Shown here piece by piece: positions 57,171 through 64,000 of a DNA stretch of 64,000 nucleotides. The DNA lies in NCBI RefSeq assembly GCF_013201035.1, contig NZ_CP053707.1, positions 2,542,001-2,606,000 on the forward strand, in the 5' to 3' direction. The notes beneath the pieces are model-generated. The model made no database searches. It saw only the letters and a list, made by a program, of their open reading frames with translations, and had not been told where the DNA came from. Source of the stretch: Arthrobacter sp. NEB 688 (GTDB taxonomy: Bacteria; Actinomycetota; Actinomycetes; Actinomycetales; Dermatophilaceae). Both the position numbers and the translations under genes were made by a program. Position 1 is the first letter of the stretch. Each line of letters starts with the position of its first letter.

Positions 57171-57581
57171 TCAGGCGCCCAGGGCCACCAGCACGGAGCA
57201 GCCCGAGAGGACGGCGCAGGCCGGCGTCATGGCCAGGCGCTCCGACCGGCTCCGGGACAGTGCGTTCATGACGACGCCCAGTGCGAAGTAGCCGACGAGC
57301 ACCCAGGTGATGACCCCGAACGCCCCGTGCCTCCCGGTCGCTCGAGCGATGAGCACGATCGCCATCCCGGCATAGATCACGACCGAGACGGCGCTGCCGA
57401 CCCGCAGCCTGTGGGGCAGGACCTCGTGCTGTCCGCCCCACACGAAGCGGCCCACGGGTCGCCCGGCTGCCGCTGCGACCTGGACGCCGGAGATCGCGAC
57501 GAGGACGAGCGTGGCGACGACGGCAGCGGTGACGGTCACGGCAGGAAGTGTTGCAGCGCCCAGGACGAGGAGCGCGGTCAT
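57171..57581 (-). CDS. four-helix membrane protein of unknown function
   Basis: 136 residues, four predicted membrane helices (LLVLGAATLPAVTVTAAVVAT; LRVGSAVSVVIYAGMAIVLIA; FGVITWVLVGYFALGVV; ACAVLSGCSVLVAL). Basic loop RSRSER between helix 3 and 4. ATG at 57581 chosen; an upstream extension has unlike composition. Family not recognised. Confidence 0.6.
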   Translation of the reverse strand: MTALLVLGAATLPAVTVTAAVVATLVLVAISGVQVAAAAGRPVGRFVWGGQHEVLPHRLRVGSAVSVVIYAGMAIVLIARATGRHGAFGVITWVLVGYFALGVVMNALSRSRSERLAMTPACAVLSGCSVLVALGA

Positions 57582-57600
57582 GCGGTGCAGTTCGAACCTG

Positions 57601-57966
57601 TTATTCGGCTTGCGGCACCAGCTGCCGTCCGGAGGCGGTGTCGACGACCGTGCGGTCACCGAGCTCGGAGTCCAGCGTCACGCGCACGAGGTCGAGGCAG
57701 TCGCCTCGACCATCCAGCAGGCCGGGCCGGCGGATGAACGCGCTCACGCTGACCTGCGACTCGGTCTCGACGACCTCGACCCGTGGGCTCTGGTTGCAGC
57801 TCTCCACCGCGAGGTCCAAGCGCGTGGAGTCGGGCCGACCCCCGACCCCGTTGATGCCGGTGTGCTGTTCGCCCACGCCGAACAACAGGGCGACGAAGAC
57901 CGCACCCGCCAGACCCAGGACGAGTCCCAGCGCGAGCTTGACCTTCGAGACCTCGGGGTCGGCCAC
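57601..57966 (-). CDS. membrane-anchored small protein, unknown function
   Basis: 121 residues. One membrane helix (VKLALGLVLGLAGAVFVALLFG) near the N terminus and a soluble outer part with Cys pair SCNQS / DCLDLV. GTG start. It is 19 nt upstream of the four-helix gene and probably co-transcribed with it and the lipoprotein. Confidence 0.55.
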   Translation of the reverse strand: MADPEVSKVKLALGLVLGLAGAVFVALLFGVGEQHTGINGVGGRPDSTRLDLAVESCNQSPRVEVVETESQVSVSAFIRRPGLLDGRGDCLDLVRVTLDSELGDRTVVDTASGRQLVPQAE

Positions 57967-58084
57967 GTGCCGACGGTACTCGGGCAGAGGCCGACCCGGC
58001 CGCGCCCAGGCGTTCAGGGTGGCGTTGCCGTCCCGTCGTCGTGTTCACCAGCGCACGTGCTCGTGAAGGCGCTATGAATGCCGC

Positions 58085-58651
58085 ATGGGGTGGGCGTCGT
58101 TGCGGCGGAGGCGGGTGGTGTCGGCAGCGGTGGTCCTGCTGACCGGCTGGTTGGTGGTGACGCAGTCGGCGCCGCTGGCTTTCTCGGTGGGCGGTGAGGG
58201 CGGGGTCGGGTTCACGCGCCCTGTCGGCGACACCGTCGTGCTCGGGTTGGATCAGCTGGTGCTGGCCGACCCGGGGCGGCGGGTGCAGCTGCTGGGGGCT
58301 CGGGTGGAGGGTTCGGGGATGGACCCGCGGGTGGCTCGCAACGACGGGGTCCGGGCCTACGAGGTCGGCCCAGCGGGCGGCATCGGTGCGATCACCGCGG
58401 ACGAGCTGGACGGGAGGGAGTCGGGAGTCCCCGGCGGCTGGACGCTGGCCGAGCCGGCGGGGGTGGTCATCCGGGCCGGTCACCGGTGGGGGCTGGTCCT
58501 CGTCGTCACCGGTCTGCGAGAGGGCCGATGGTCCTCGGACGGTCTGGTCGTGGACTACCTCGTCGACGGGAAACGCAGCTCCCAGCGGTTCGACGTCCAC
58601 GTCGCCGTGTGCGTCGCGGACGTCACGGTCCTGTGCGAGAGCGACGAGTGA
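58085..58651 (+). CDS. exported protein of unknown function
   Basis: 188 residues. Arg-rich N terminus, one hydrophobic helix (VVSAAVVLLTGWLVVTQSAPL), then a beta-rich domain with PVGDTVVLGLDQLVLADPGRR and DYLVDGKRSSQRF. Two cysteines near the C terminus (VCVADVTVLC). No known family recognised. TATGAA (58073-58078) just before the ATG suggests a leaderless mRNA. Confidence 0.6.
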   Translation: MGWASLRRRRVVSAAVVLLTGWLVVTQSAPLAFSVGGEGGVGFTRPVGDTVVLGLDQLVLADPGRRVQLLGARVEGSGMDPRVARNDGVRAYEVGPAGGIGAITADELDGRESGVPGGWTLAEPAGVVIRAGHRWGLVLVVTGLREGRWSSDGLVVDYLVDGKRSSQRFDVHVAVCVADVTVLCESDE

Positions 58652-58825
58652 GCTCGCTCCGGACGTCGAGGTCGGTCGAGGAGTCGCACCGGCATCTCGT
58701 GTGCGCGGGTGAGCGCTGACGGCGTCGGCCGACGAACGCCGAGGTGCCTTTTGTACGCCCTCCCGAGGTCGCGCACGATGGCGTGACGAACCAGTCGTTC
58801 GTGACGAGCGTGGGAGGAGCGACGG

Positions 58826-59497
58826 ATGGGCGTGCAGGACGCGTCGGTGGTGGTCGAGGTGTGGACCGACCTGGGCTGCCCGTGGTGCTACGTCGGCACG
58901 CACCGGCTCCGCGCGGCGATCGACCGGCGGAGCGATGCGGACCGGTTCGAGGTGCGACTGCGGTCCTTCGAGCTGAACCCGGACGCGCCGCGGGAGCCGG
59001 AGACCATCGAGAGCGCGTTCATTCGCTCCCACGGCGGTGACGCCTCGGTCGTGCTGGAGGCCGAACGACGCATCCAGGCGCTCGCCCGGAGCGAGGGGCT
59101 GGCGTTCTCGCTCGACCGGCTGAACGCCAACACGTTCGACGTCCACCGCCTCCTGCACCACGCCGGCGAACAGGGCCTCGGGACAGTCCTTTTCACCGCA
59201 CTCAAGGACCAGTTCTTCGCCGGCGCGGTCAACCCCTTCGACGGCCACGAGCTGGCCCGGGTCGCGGAGTCGGTGGGTCTGGACGCCGAGCGGGTCCGGC
59301 GCGTCCTGGCCGGTGGCGAGTACGCCGAGGCCGTTCGTGCCGACCGCCGCGAGGGTGCCGCGCTGGGGCTGACGGGAGTCCCCTTCGTGGTCGTCGACCG
59401 ACGGGTGGCGGTGCCGGGTGCGCAGCCGGCCGGGGTGTACGGCGAGCTCCTCGATCAGGTCGCCGGCCCGTCGTCCGAGGCGGCGGCCCGTGACTGA
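58826..59497 (+). CDS. DsbA/FrnE-family oxidoreductase
   Basis: 223 residues. Thioredoxin fold with active-site CPWC (GCPWCYVGTHRL near residue 20), helical insertion and cis-proline strand TGVPFVVVDRRVAVPGAQP. No signal peptide, so cytoplasmic as for FrnE/2-hydroxychromene-isomerase-like proteins. GGGAGGAGC precedes the ATG. Convergent with the HxlR gene. Confidence 0.87.
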   Translation: MGVQDASVVVEVWTDLGCPWCYVGTHRLRAAIDRRSDADRFEVRLRSFELNPDAPREPETIESAFIRSHGGDASVVLEAERRIQALARSEGLAFSLDRLNANTFDVHRLLHHAGEQGLGTVLFTALKDQFFAGAVNPFDGHELARVAESVGLDAERVRRVLAGGEYAEAVRADRREGAALGLTGVPFVVVDRRVAVPGAQPAGVYGELLDQVAGPSSEAAARD

Positions 59498-59586
59498 GCG
59501 GGTGCAGCCCCTTGTCGTCATCGCGGGCGATCCCGTCGGCGTCTGCCACCCCGGGACCGGTCAGTGCGTCGTCCCCGCTCCGGCGG

Positions 59587-59609
59587 GGCCGGCTCGCGCG
59601 GAGCCGGCC
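59587..59609. terminator. bidirectional terminator, dsbA-like / hxlR
   Basis: GGCCGGCTC (59587-59595) and GAGCCGGCC (59601-59609) form a perfect 9-bp stem with a GCGCG loop between convergent genes. Confidence 0.65.
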
Positions 59610-59616
59610 ACGGAGC

Positions 59617-60030
59617 TCAGCGAGGTCCCGCAGCCGCGGCCCGACCCACGCCGGTGAGCACGTGCTGCGCCCGGTGGGCGGCGACCGCCTCGTGGTGGCC
59701 GGCCGCCCAGCCGGCGAGGGCCAGCACCGCCTCCCGCAGCGACTGGCCGAGCTCGGTCAGCTCGTACACCACGCGTGGAGGCACCTCGGGGTAGGCGGTC
59801 CGGGTGACGAGTCCGTCGCGCTCGAGCTCCTTGACCGTGACGGTCAGCATGCGCTGCGAGATTCCCGGCACGCTCGCGTGCAGGTCGGAGTACCTCAGCG
59901 GTCCCGAGGCCAGGGTGCTGATCACCAGCACCGTCCACTTGTCGCCGATGCGGTCCAGCACCTCCCGGATGAACGCGCTGTCCTCCGGCCAGGCCGTGCA
60001 CGGGCCCGAGAGCTTCCGCCGAACCGCCAT
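59617..60030 (-). CDS. HxlR-family transcriptional regulator
   Basis: 137 residues. Winged helix of the HxlR type: FIREVLDRIGDKWTVLVIST, LASGPLRYSDLHASVPGIS and the wing GLVTRTAYPEVPPRVVYELT. A single Cys near the N terminus (GPCTAWPED) is the position often used for electrophile or redox sensing in this family. Divergent, 77 bp, from the NAD(P)H-binding gene it probably controls. Confidence 0.87.
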   Translation of the reverse strand: MAVRRKLSGPCTAWPEDSAFIREVLDRIGDKWTVLVISTLASGPLRYSDLHASVPGISQRMLTVTVKELERDGLVTRTAYPEVPPRVVYELTELGQSLREAVLALAGWAAGHHEAVAAHRAQHVLTGVGRAAAAGPR

Positions 60031-60107
60031 GACCACTCGATTCACACACCGACGACTGTTACCGCACCAACGGCAACCCGTCACCATCCCCCAGAAGGAG
60101 CCCCTCC

Positions 60108-60770
60108 ATGAGCACGTTGCTCGTGCTGGGCGGCAGCGGCCGCACCGGCATCCACGTCCTCGCGCACGCCGTCGCCCGCGGTCACCACGTCCGGGCGCTG
60201 GTCCGCGACCCCTCCCGGGTGGCCGCACCGGAGGGGGTGCAGCTGATCACCGGCACCCCCGCGAGGATCGACGACATCCGCCGAGCCGCCGAAGGCGCGG
60301 ACGCGGTCATCAGCGTCCTCAACAACGGCCGTGCCTCGGACAACCCGTGGGCCGCGCCCGTCAGCCCGCCGACCTTCATGACCGACGCGGCCCGCTCCAC
60401 CCTCACCGTCATGGGCGAGCAGGGCATCACCCGCATCGTGGCCACCTCAAGCCAGGGTGTCGCGGAGGACTGGCGGCGGATCAGCCCGCTGATGCGCGGC
60501 CTGATCACCCACTCCAACATCAAGGTGGGTTTCGCCGACCACAACGGCGTCGATGCAGCCCTGCGCGCCTCGGACGTCGACTGGACCCTCGCCCGCGCCG
60601 TCGCCCTGACCGACAGACCCGCCCGCGGACCCCTGCATGCCGCTGTCCCGGGCACGGGGAAGCCGGGGCGGTTCGTCAACCGCAGCGACCTCGCAGGCTT
60701 TCTCGTCGATACCGTCGAGAACGACGCCTGGGTCCGCCGGGCGCCGCTCGTCTGGAACGCCCGTCGGTGA
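60108..60770 (+). CDS. NAD(P)H-binding atypical SDR (NmrA/HSCARG-like)
   Basis: 220 residues. Rossmann motif VLGGSGRTGIHVLAHAVARG (an NADP-type GxSGxxG), with VRALVRDPSR after strand 2 and conserved TRIVATSSQGV near residue 108. Lacks the classical YxxxK catalytic pair, as in NmrA-like sensors and quinone-type reductases. AAGGAG precedes the ATG. Pairs with the divergent HxlR regulator. Confidence 0.83.
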   Translation: MSTLLVLGGSGRTGIHVLAHAVARGHHVRALVRDPSRVAAPEGVQLITGTPARIDDIRRAAEGADAVISVLNNGRASDNPWAAPVSPPTFMTDAARSTLTVMGEQGITRIVATSSQGVAEDWRRISPLMRGLITHSNIKVGFADHNGVDAALRASDVDWTLARAVALTDRPARGPLHAAVPGTGKPGRFVNRSDLAGFLVDTVENDAWVRRAPLVWNARR

Positions 60771-60957
60771 CGCCGGGGATGGCCGTGCGGGATCCGAGGT
60801 CGTCGGCGCCGGCCGGGGAGGGCCTTCGGAGCATGGTGAGGCGCTGACCGTGGAGGCGCGCACCGGACGATGCGCTGCTGGGCGCGCGCCGCATCCTGTG
60901 GTCTGGGACGACAGACGCGGGCGATCTCGCCCGTGCTGCAGCAGCGCCGAAATGCTG

Positions 60958-60987
60958 TTGGGACGGGCTGTGTCGGAGAGCTAGCGT
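60958..60987 (+). promoter_or_regulatory. promoter of a leaderless gene
   Basis: TTGGGA (60958-60963), an 18-bp spacer and TAGCGT (60982-60987). The start point would be at the ATG at 60995. Confidence 0.55.
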
Positions 60988-60994
60988 GACCGGC

Positions 60995-61504
60995 ATGGAG
61001 GTCAGGTTCGAGCGCACCGCCCACCGGCGGTACGCGGTCGCCGTCCTGCGCACGCTGCACGGAGACCTCCGCCTGGACCCCGCGCCGGGCTACTCCGACC
61101 TGATCCCTCACGACCTGGTGCACCTCGTGGTTGAGCAGGAGATCGGTCTGCGGCAGGGGATCTTCGGCCAGCTCGCCGCGGGCGGCAACGCCGGGACCTT
61201 CGTGCCGACCCAGGAGCTGCGGACCAAGGCGTGGGCACGTCAGGTCGAGCGACGCAACAGGTCCACCGGAGGCGACATGGGGCGCTCGGAGGACCTCGCG
61301 GCGCAGGTCTACCCGCGCTGGCTGCGCCACAGCGGTCACGTGCCGGGCAGTCACTCCGTGCGCCAGGACCCACCGGCGACCGACCTCACGGCCAGCGAGC
61401 TCGACCGGGCGTTCGAGCGTCTCGACGTGCTGTCACGGCAATGGCGAGCGCTCGACGTCGGTAGGTCGATGACGGTCGAGTGGCCGTGGCCCGAGCGGAC
61501 CTGA
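60995..61504 (+). CDS. hypothetical protein, DLVHLVVE-type
   Basis: 169 residues, soluble. EVRFERTAHRRYAVAVLR, then DLIPHDLVHLVVEQEIGLRQGIFGQLAAGG, which looks like a zinc-free relative of a helical enzyme core. Charged C terminus. ATG at 60995 is chosen for the leaderless promoter; a GTG 9 nt upstream is possible. Family not recognised with certainty. Confidence 0.65.
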   Translation: MEVRFERTAHRRYAVAVLRTLHGDLRLDPAPGYSDLIPHDLVHLVVEQEIGLRQGIFGQLAAGGNAGTFVPTQELRTKAWARQVERRNRSTGGDMGRSEDLAAQVYPRWLRHSGHVPGSHSVRQDPPATDLTASELDRAFERLDVLSRQWRALDVGRSMTVEWPWPERT

Positions 61505-61583
61505 CCGGCTCAACGACACCGCGCTCGAAGGCGCTCGTCCTGCACGGCCGGCGGCAGATGAGGACGGGCGGCCGAGCAACCGC

Positions 61584-61692
61584 GTCGTGATAGTGATGAC
61601 GCGGAAGTCGGCTGGTGACGGGGATGCAACCCTGTCACCAGCCGATTTCCCCGCCATCCCTGGGATGACGGGGAACCTCGCGCTCCTCGGCA
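61584..61692. repeat. 109-bp dispersed repeat, copy 2
   Basis: Two hairpins. First: TCGGCTGGTGAC (61608-61619) and GTCACCAGCCGA (61634-61645), perfect 12-bp stem. Second: TTCCCCG (61647-61653) and CGGGGAA (61669-61675) with a nearly continuous inner stem. It is intact here and lies in the 273-bp gene-free stretch 61505-61777, where I see no gene. The same layout occurs at 47.9 kb. Confidence 0.85.
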
Positions 61693-61777
61693 GGAGAGGA
61701 CGGATGCGCGCAGGCTCGGCCTGCATCCGACCCGCCGCCGACGCCGTGGTTGCGCACAGCGCTGCGATGATCGGACG

Positions 61778-62227
61778 GTGACCTCGCAGAGCGACCCGAC
61801 CGACCTTGCTGCCGAGCGCCGCCGGCAGGCCCGGGAGAACGCCGAGTACCACCACGCGGCCGCCGCCCGCGCGGCCGAGGCCGAGGCGCGTCGCACCGCC
61901 CCGATGGTGGCGGAGTTCGCCGAGGCGATGCGCGCGGCGGGCGTCGAGCCGATCCGGCTGCGGGCCCACCCGTACAGCGGCAGCGGCACGCTGCGCACCG
62001 ACGTCGAGGGCTGGTACGTGCGTCGGGACCACCGGGCCGCGGTCGGCGCCGACGGCCGCTGGTACGTCCTCGTCGTCGCCCCGAGCCTGCGGGGGCGGCT
62101 GACCGGCATCCACGTGGAGCCGACCGACGCCCCGCTCCAGGTCGGCGCCGGCGGACGGGACGGCGACTCGGTCGCTCTCGACGTGCTGCTCCGGCTGCGG
62201 CTGGAGGCCGGGCCCGACTTCCCCTGA
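61778..62227 (+). CDS. hypothetical protein with coiled N terminus
   Basis: 149 residues. A charged, Ala/Glu/Arg-rich N-terminal helix (AAERRRQARENAEYHHAAAA), then a small beta domain with GWYVRRDHRAAVGADGRWY and GIHVEPTDAPLQVG. GTG start 7 nt after CGGAC; weak ribosome site. No family recognised. It follows the dispersed repeat. Confidence 0.6.
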   Translation: MTSQSDPTDLAAERRRQARENAEYHHAAAARAAEAEARRTAPMVAEFAEAMRAAGVEPIRLRAHPYSGSGTLRTDVEGWYVRRDHRAAVGADGRWYVLVVAPSLRGRLTGIHVEPTDAPLQVGAGGRDGDSVALDVLLRLRLEAGPDFP

Positions 62228-62247
62228 CGACGGGTCGAGGGAAGGGC

Positions 62248-62490
62248 TCAGCCGGCCTCGGGATGCGCCTGCGGCACGCCGTCGTAGCCGTCGGCGAGGC
62301 CGGAGGCCAGCACCTCGACCAGCCCGGCGGCCTCGTCGGGCGAGAGCCGGGTCGTCGCGACGCAGACGTTGTCGCGCCACACCGACAGGACGACGACGCC
62401 GGCCTCGGGGTGCCACGTCACGCGCAGCGCACGCCCCTCGCCGCGGGCGTCGGGGACGACCGCGCTGCGACCGGGGACGGAGCGCTCCAT
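62248..62490 (-). CDS. small actinobacterial conserved protein
   Basis: 80 residues. ALRVTWHPEAGVVVLSVWRDNVCVATTRLSPDEAAGLVEVL (20 of these are typical) with a basic N terminus and a short acidic tail. Matches a small protein family seen in actinobacteria in isolation; function unknown. Confidence 0.6.
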   Translation of the reverse strand: MERSVPGRSAVVPDARGEGRALRVTWHPEAGVVVLSVWRDNVCVATTRLSPDEAAGLVEVLASGLADGYDGVPQAHPEAG

Positions 62491-62542
62491 CCCCGCAGTG
62501 TGCGCCGGGGGAGCGGTCCCTGTCGAGAGGGCGAGGCAGCGC

Positions 62543-62884
62543 TCAGGCGTCGGTGCGGTGCGTGAACGACGACGCGTACGACGTCTCGCCGACGGCGATG
62601 GAGTACTCGGCGTAGTAGTCGCTGATGCCGTGCCGCTGCGCCTCGCGGTGGCGCGGGTGGTCACGCCACCCCCGGTGCGACGCGGCGTCGGCGAACGTGA
62701 CGATCGTCGCCCGCTCGCCGTCGTCGGCGACGAAGGTCTTGGTCTCGACGAACCCCGGCATCGACCGGGCGAGCTCGGCCACGACGGCGAGCTCGTCCCG
62801 GTAGGCGCCCTCGTGCTCAGGGCGCAGGCGGTTGCGGAAGACCGTCACCACCTGGCCCGGCAGCGGGCGCTCGACGCCGGTCAC
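62543..62884 (-). CDS. ABM-domain protein
   Basis: 113 residues. Dimeric alpha/beta-barrel pattern: VVTVFRNRLRPEHEGAYRDELA and TKTFVADDGERATIVTFADAASHRGW. Probably an antibiotic biosynthesis monooxygenase-type or quinol-type protein. The GTG start is 10 nt after the murA stop, so it may be co-transcribed with murA. Confidence 0.75.
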   Translation of the reverse strand: MTGVERPLPGQVVTVFRNRLRPEHEGAYRDELAVVAELARSMPGFVETKTFVADDGERATIVTFADAASHRGWRDHPRHREAQRHGISDYYAEYSIAVGETSYASSFTHRTDA

Positions 62885-62894
62885 GGGAGGACCC

Positions 62895-64000
62895 TCAGAT
62901 GTCGCGGAAGGTCTCGATCGTCGCGCCGAGGGCGTTGAGGCGCTCGGCGAGGTCCTCGTACCCGCGGTTGATGACGTAGACGTTGCGCAGCACCGAGGTG
63001 CCGGGCGCGGCGAGCATCGCGAGGAGCACGACGACGCCGGGACGCAGCGCCGGCGGGCACATGACCTCGGCGGCGCGCCACTTCGGCGTCGGGCCGCTGA
63101 TCATCACCCGGTGCGGGTCGAGCAGCTGCACCTGGGCGCCGATCTTCGTCAGCTCGGTGAGGTAGATCGCGCGGTTCTCGTAGACCCAGTCGTGGATCAT
63201 CGTCGTGCCCTCGGCGCACGCGGCGATGAGCGCGAAGAACGGCAGGTTGTCGATGTTGAGGCCCGGGAAGGGCATCGGCGCGATCTTGTCGACCGGCGCG
63301 GTGAGCGGGCCCGGGTGGATCGTCAGGTCGACGAGGCGGGTGTGCCCGTTGTTCGCGAGGTACTCCTCGGTGAGGTCGAACGTCAGCCCCATCTCCTCGA
63401 GGGTCGCCAGCTCGATCTCGAGGAACTCGATCGGCACGCGCTCGATGGTGATCGTCGACTCGGTGACGACGGCGGCCGCGATGAGGCTCATCGCCTCGAT
63501 CGGGTCCTCGGAGGGGAAGTACTCGATGTCGGTGTCGACCTTGCCGACACCGGTGACGGTGAGGGTCGTCGTGCCGATGCCGTCGATCTCGACCCCGAGG
63601 CCGCGCAGGAAGAAGCACAGGTCCTGGACCATGTAGTTCGGGGAGGCGTTGCGGATGACCGTCGTGCCCTCGTACCGGGCAGCGGCCAGGAGGACGTTCT
63701 CGGTCACGGTGTCGCCGCGCTCGGTGAGGACGATGGCGCGCTTCGGGTGGCGGTTGCGGTCGACCGCGGCCTCGTAGAAGCCGTGCGTCGCCGTGACGTC
63801 GAGCCCGAAGTGGCGCAGCGCCGACAGGTGCGGCTCGACGGTGCGCGTGCCGAGGTCGCAGCCACCGGCGTAGGGCAGCTGGAAGGCGTCGTACTCGGCG
63901 AGCAGCGGACCGAGGAACATGATGACGGTGCGCGTGCGGCGGGCGGCGTCGATGTCGATGCCGTCGAGGTCCAGGCGCGCCGGCGGCACGATCTCGAGGT
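62895..64000 (-). CDS. murA: UDP-N-acetylglucosamine 1-carboxyvinyltransferase, 3' part
   Basis: First committed step of peptidoglycan synthesis, transferring enolpyruvate to UDP-GlcNAc. 368 visible codons; the gene continues past the end of the window, and the in-frame GTG at 63989 lies inside the fold, so it is not the start. The active-site loop holds GGCDLGTRTVEPHLSALRHFG with Cys. MurA-specific GLNIDNLPFFALIAACAEGTT and VINRGYEDLAERLNALGA follow. The remaining 60-70 residues of the N-terminal domain should lie beyond the edge. Confidence 0.92.
   Translation of the reverse strand, partial: LEIVPPARLDLDGIDIDAARRTRTVIMFLGPLLAEYDAFQLPYAGGCDLGTRTVEPHLSALRHFGLDVTATHGFYEAAVDRNRHPKRAIVLTERGDTVTENVLLAAARYEGTTVIRNASPNYMVQDLCFFLRGLGVEIDGIGTTTLTVTGVGKVDTDIEYFPSEDPIEAMSLIAAAVVTESTITIERVPIEFLEIELATLEEMGLTFDLTEEYLANNGHTRLVDLTIHPGPLTAPVDKIAPMPFPGLNIDNLPFFALIAACAEGTTMIHDWVYENRAIYLTELTKIGAQVQLLDPHRVMISGPTPKWRAAEVMCPPALRPGVVVLLAMLAAPGTSVLRNVYVINRGYEDLAERLNALGATIETFRDI

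Noticed and set aside
57592-57608. Second SOS box (TCGAAC...)
   Set aside because: Only one half-site matches; the other half reads TATTCG, so the symmetric GTTCGA is missing.

Overview
The window is chromosomal DNA of a very high-GC actinobacterium. Strong G/C bias at third codon positions, many GTG starts, tight ATGA/GTGA gene overlaps and many apparently leaderless genes (a TANNNT -10 hexamer about 7 nt before the start codon) all point this way. Gene content (SepH, DUF3040, DUF4193, DUF3710, DUF3159, a TrkA pair, actinobacterial ferrochelatase with extra cysteines, a second gyrase-like topoisomerase pair) fits Micrococcales, most likely an Intrasporangiaceae/Dermatophilaceae-type organism. 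The family assignment is inference. I see no rRNA, tRNA, transposase, phage genes or CRISPR array.

Layout. 1-3.7 kb: the 3' part of error-prone polymerase DnaE2, a methyltransferase and DNA polymerase IV, with a duplicated dinB start region. 3.7-16.6 kb: small membrane or zinc proteins, then topoisomerase subunits ParE/GyrB2 and ParC/GyrA2. Between the two lie an APC permease and a LacI-controlled alpha-glucoside-type ABC operon. 16.7-25.4 kb: a GNAT/acyl-CoA-ligase fusion, DUF5998, an alkaline-phosphatase-fold phosphodiesterase, thymidine kinase, a striking hairpin-repeat array, SepH, ferrochelatase and an inositol-monophosphatase-like enzyme. 25.5-33.8 kb: the conserved actinobacterial block DUF4193-dut-DUF3710-OB fold-DUF3159, two TrkA subunits, an APC/KimA-like permease, a TRAM/TrmA-type RNA methyltransferase and a lipoprotein hydrolase. 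This parallels the M. tuberculosis Rv2689c-Rv2708c neighbourhood. 33.9-44.7 kb: aconitase, a second LacI-ABC sugar operon divergent from a debranching-type glycosidase, and a NupC transporter. 44.8-51.4 kb: assimilatory sulfur reduction (cysH, sir), a small gene under a perfect LexA/SOS box, a duplicated mini-element, a DUF305/DUF3105 pair, and dxs. 51.4-62.9 kb: an accessory-looking stretch of small VOC, monooxygenase, AraC, lipoprotein, membrane, DsbA/FrnE and HxlR/NmrA genes plus unknowns. 62.9-64 kb: the 3' part of murA.

How the genes work together. Two sugar-uptake operons each have their own LacI repressor with a different recognition helix and a different palindromic operator. In both, the operator lies between the -35 and -10 of a promoter. 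The TrkA pair and the large APC permease diverge from a common region and probably form a potassium module. cysH and sir form one operon for APS to sulfide. Convergent gene pairs are mostly separated by GC-rich hairpins.

The items most worth following are: the SOS-box gene at 47.3 kb, whose 3' end is duplicated around a hairpin-rich element; a 109-bp dispersed repeat shared by 47.9 and 61.6 kb; the roughly 63-bp periodic hairpin array at 21.8-22.1 kb; the duplicated dinB start; and a LacI gene with no canonical start codon.
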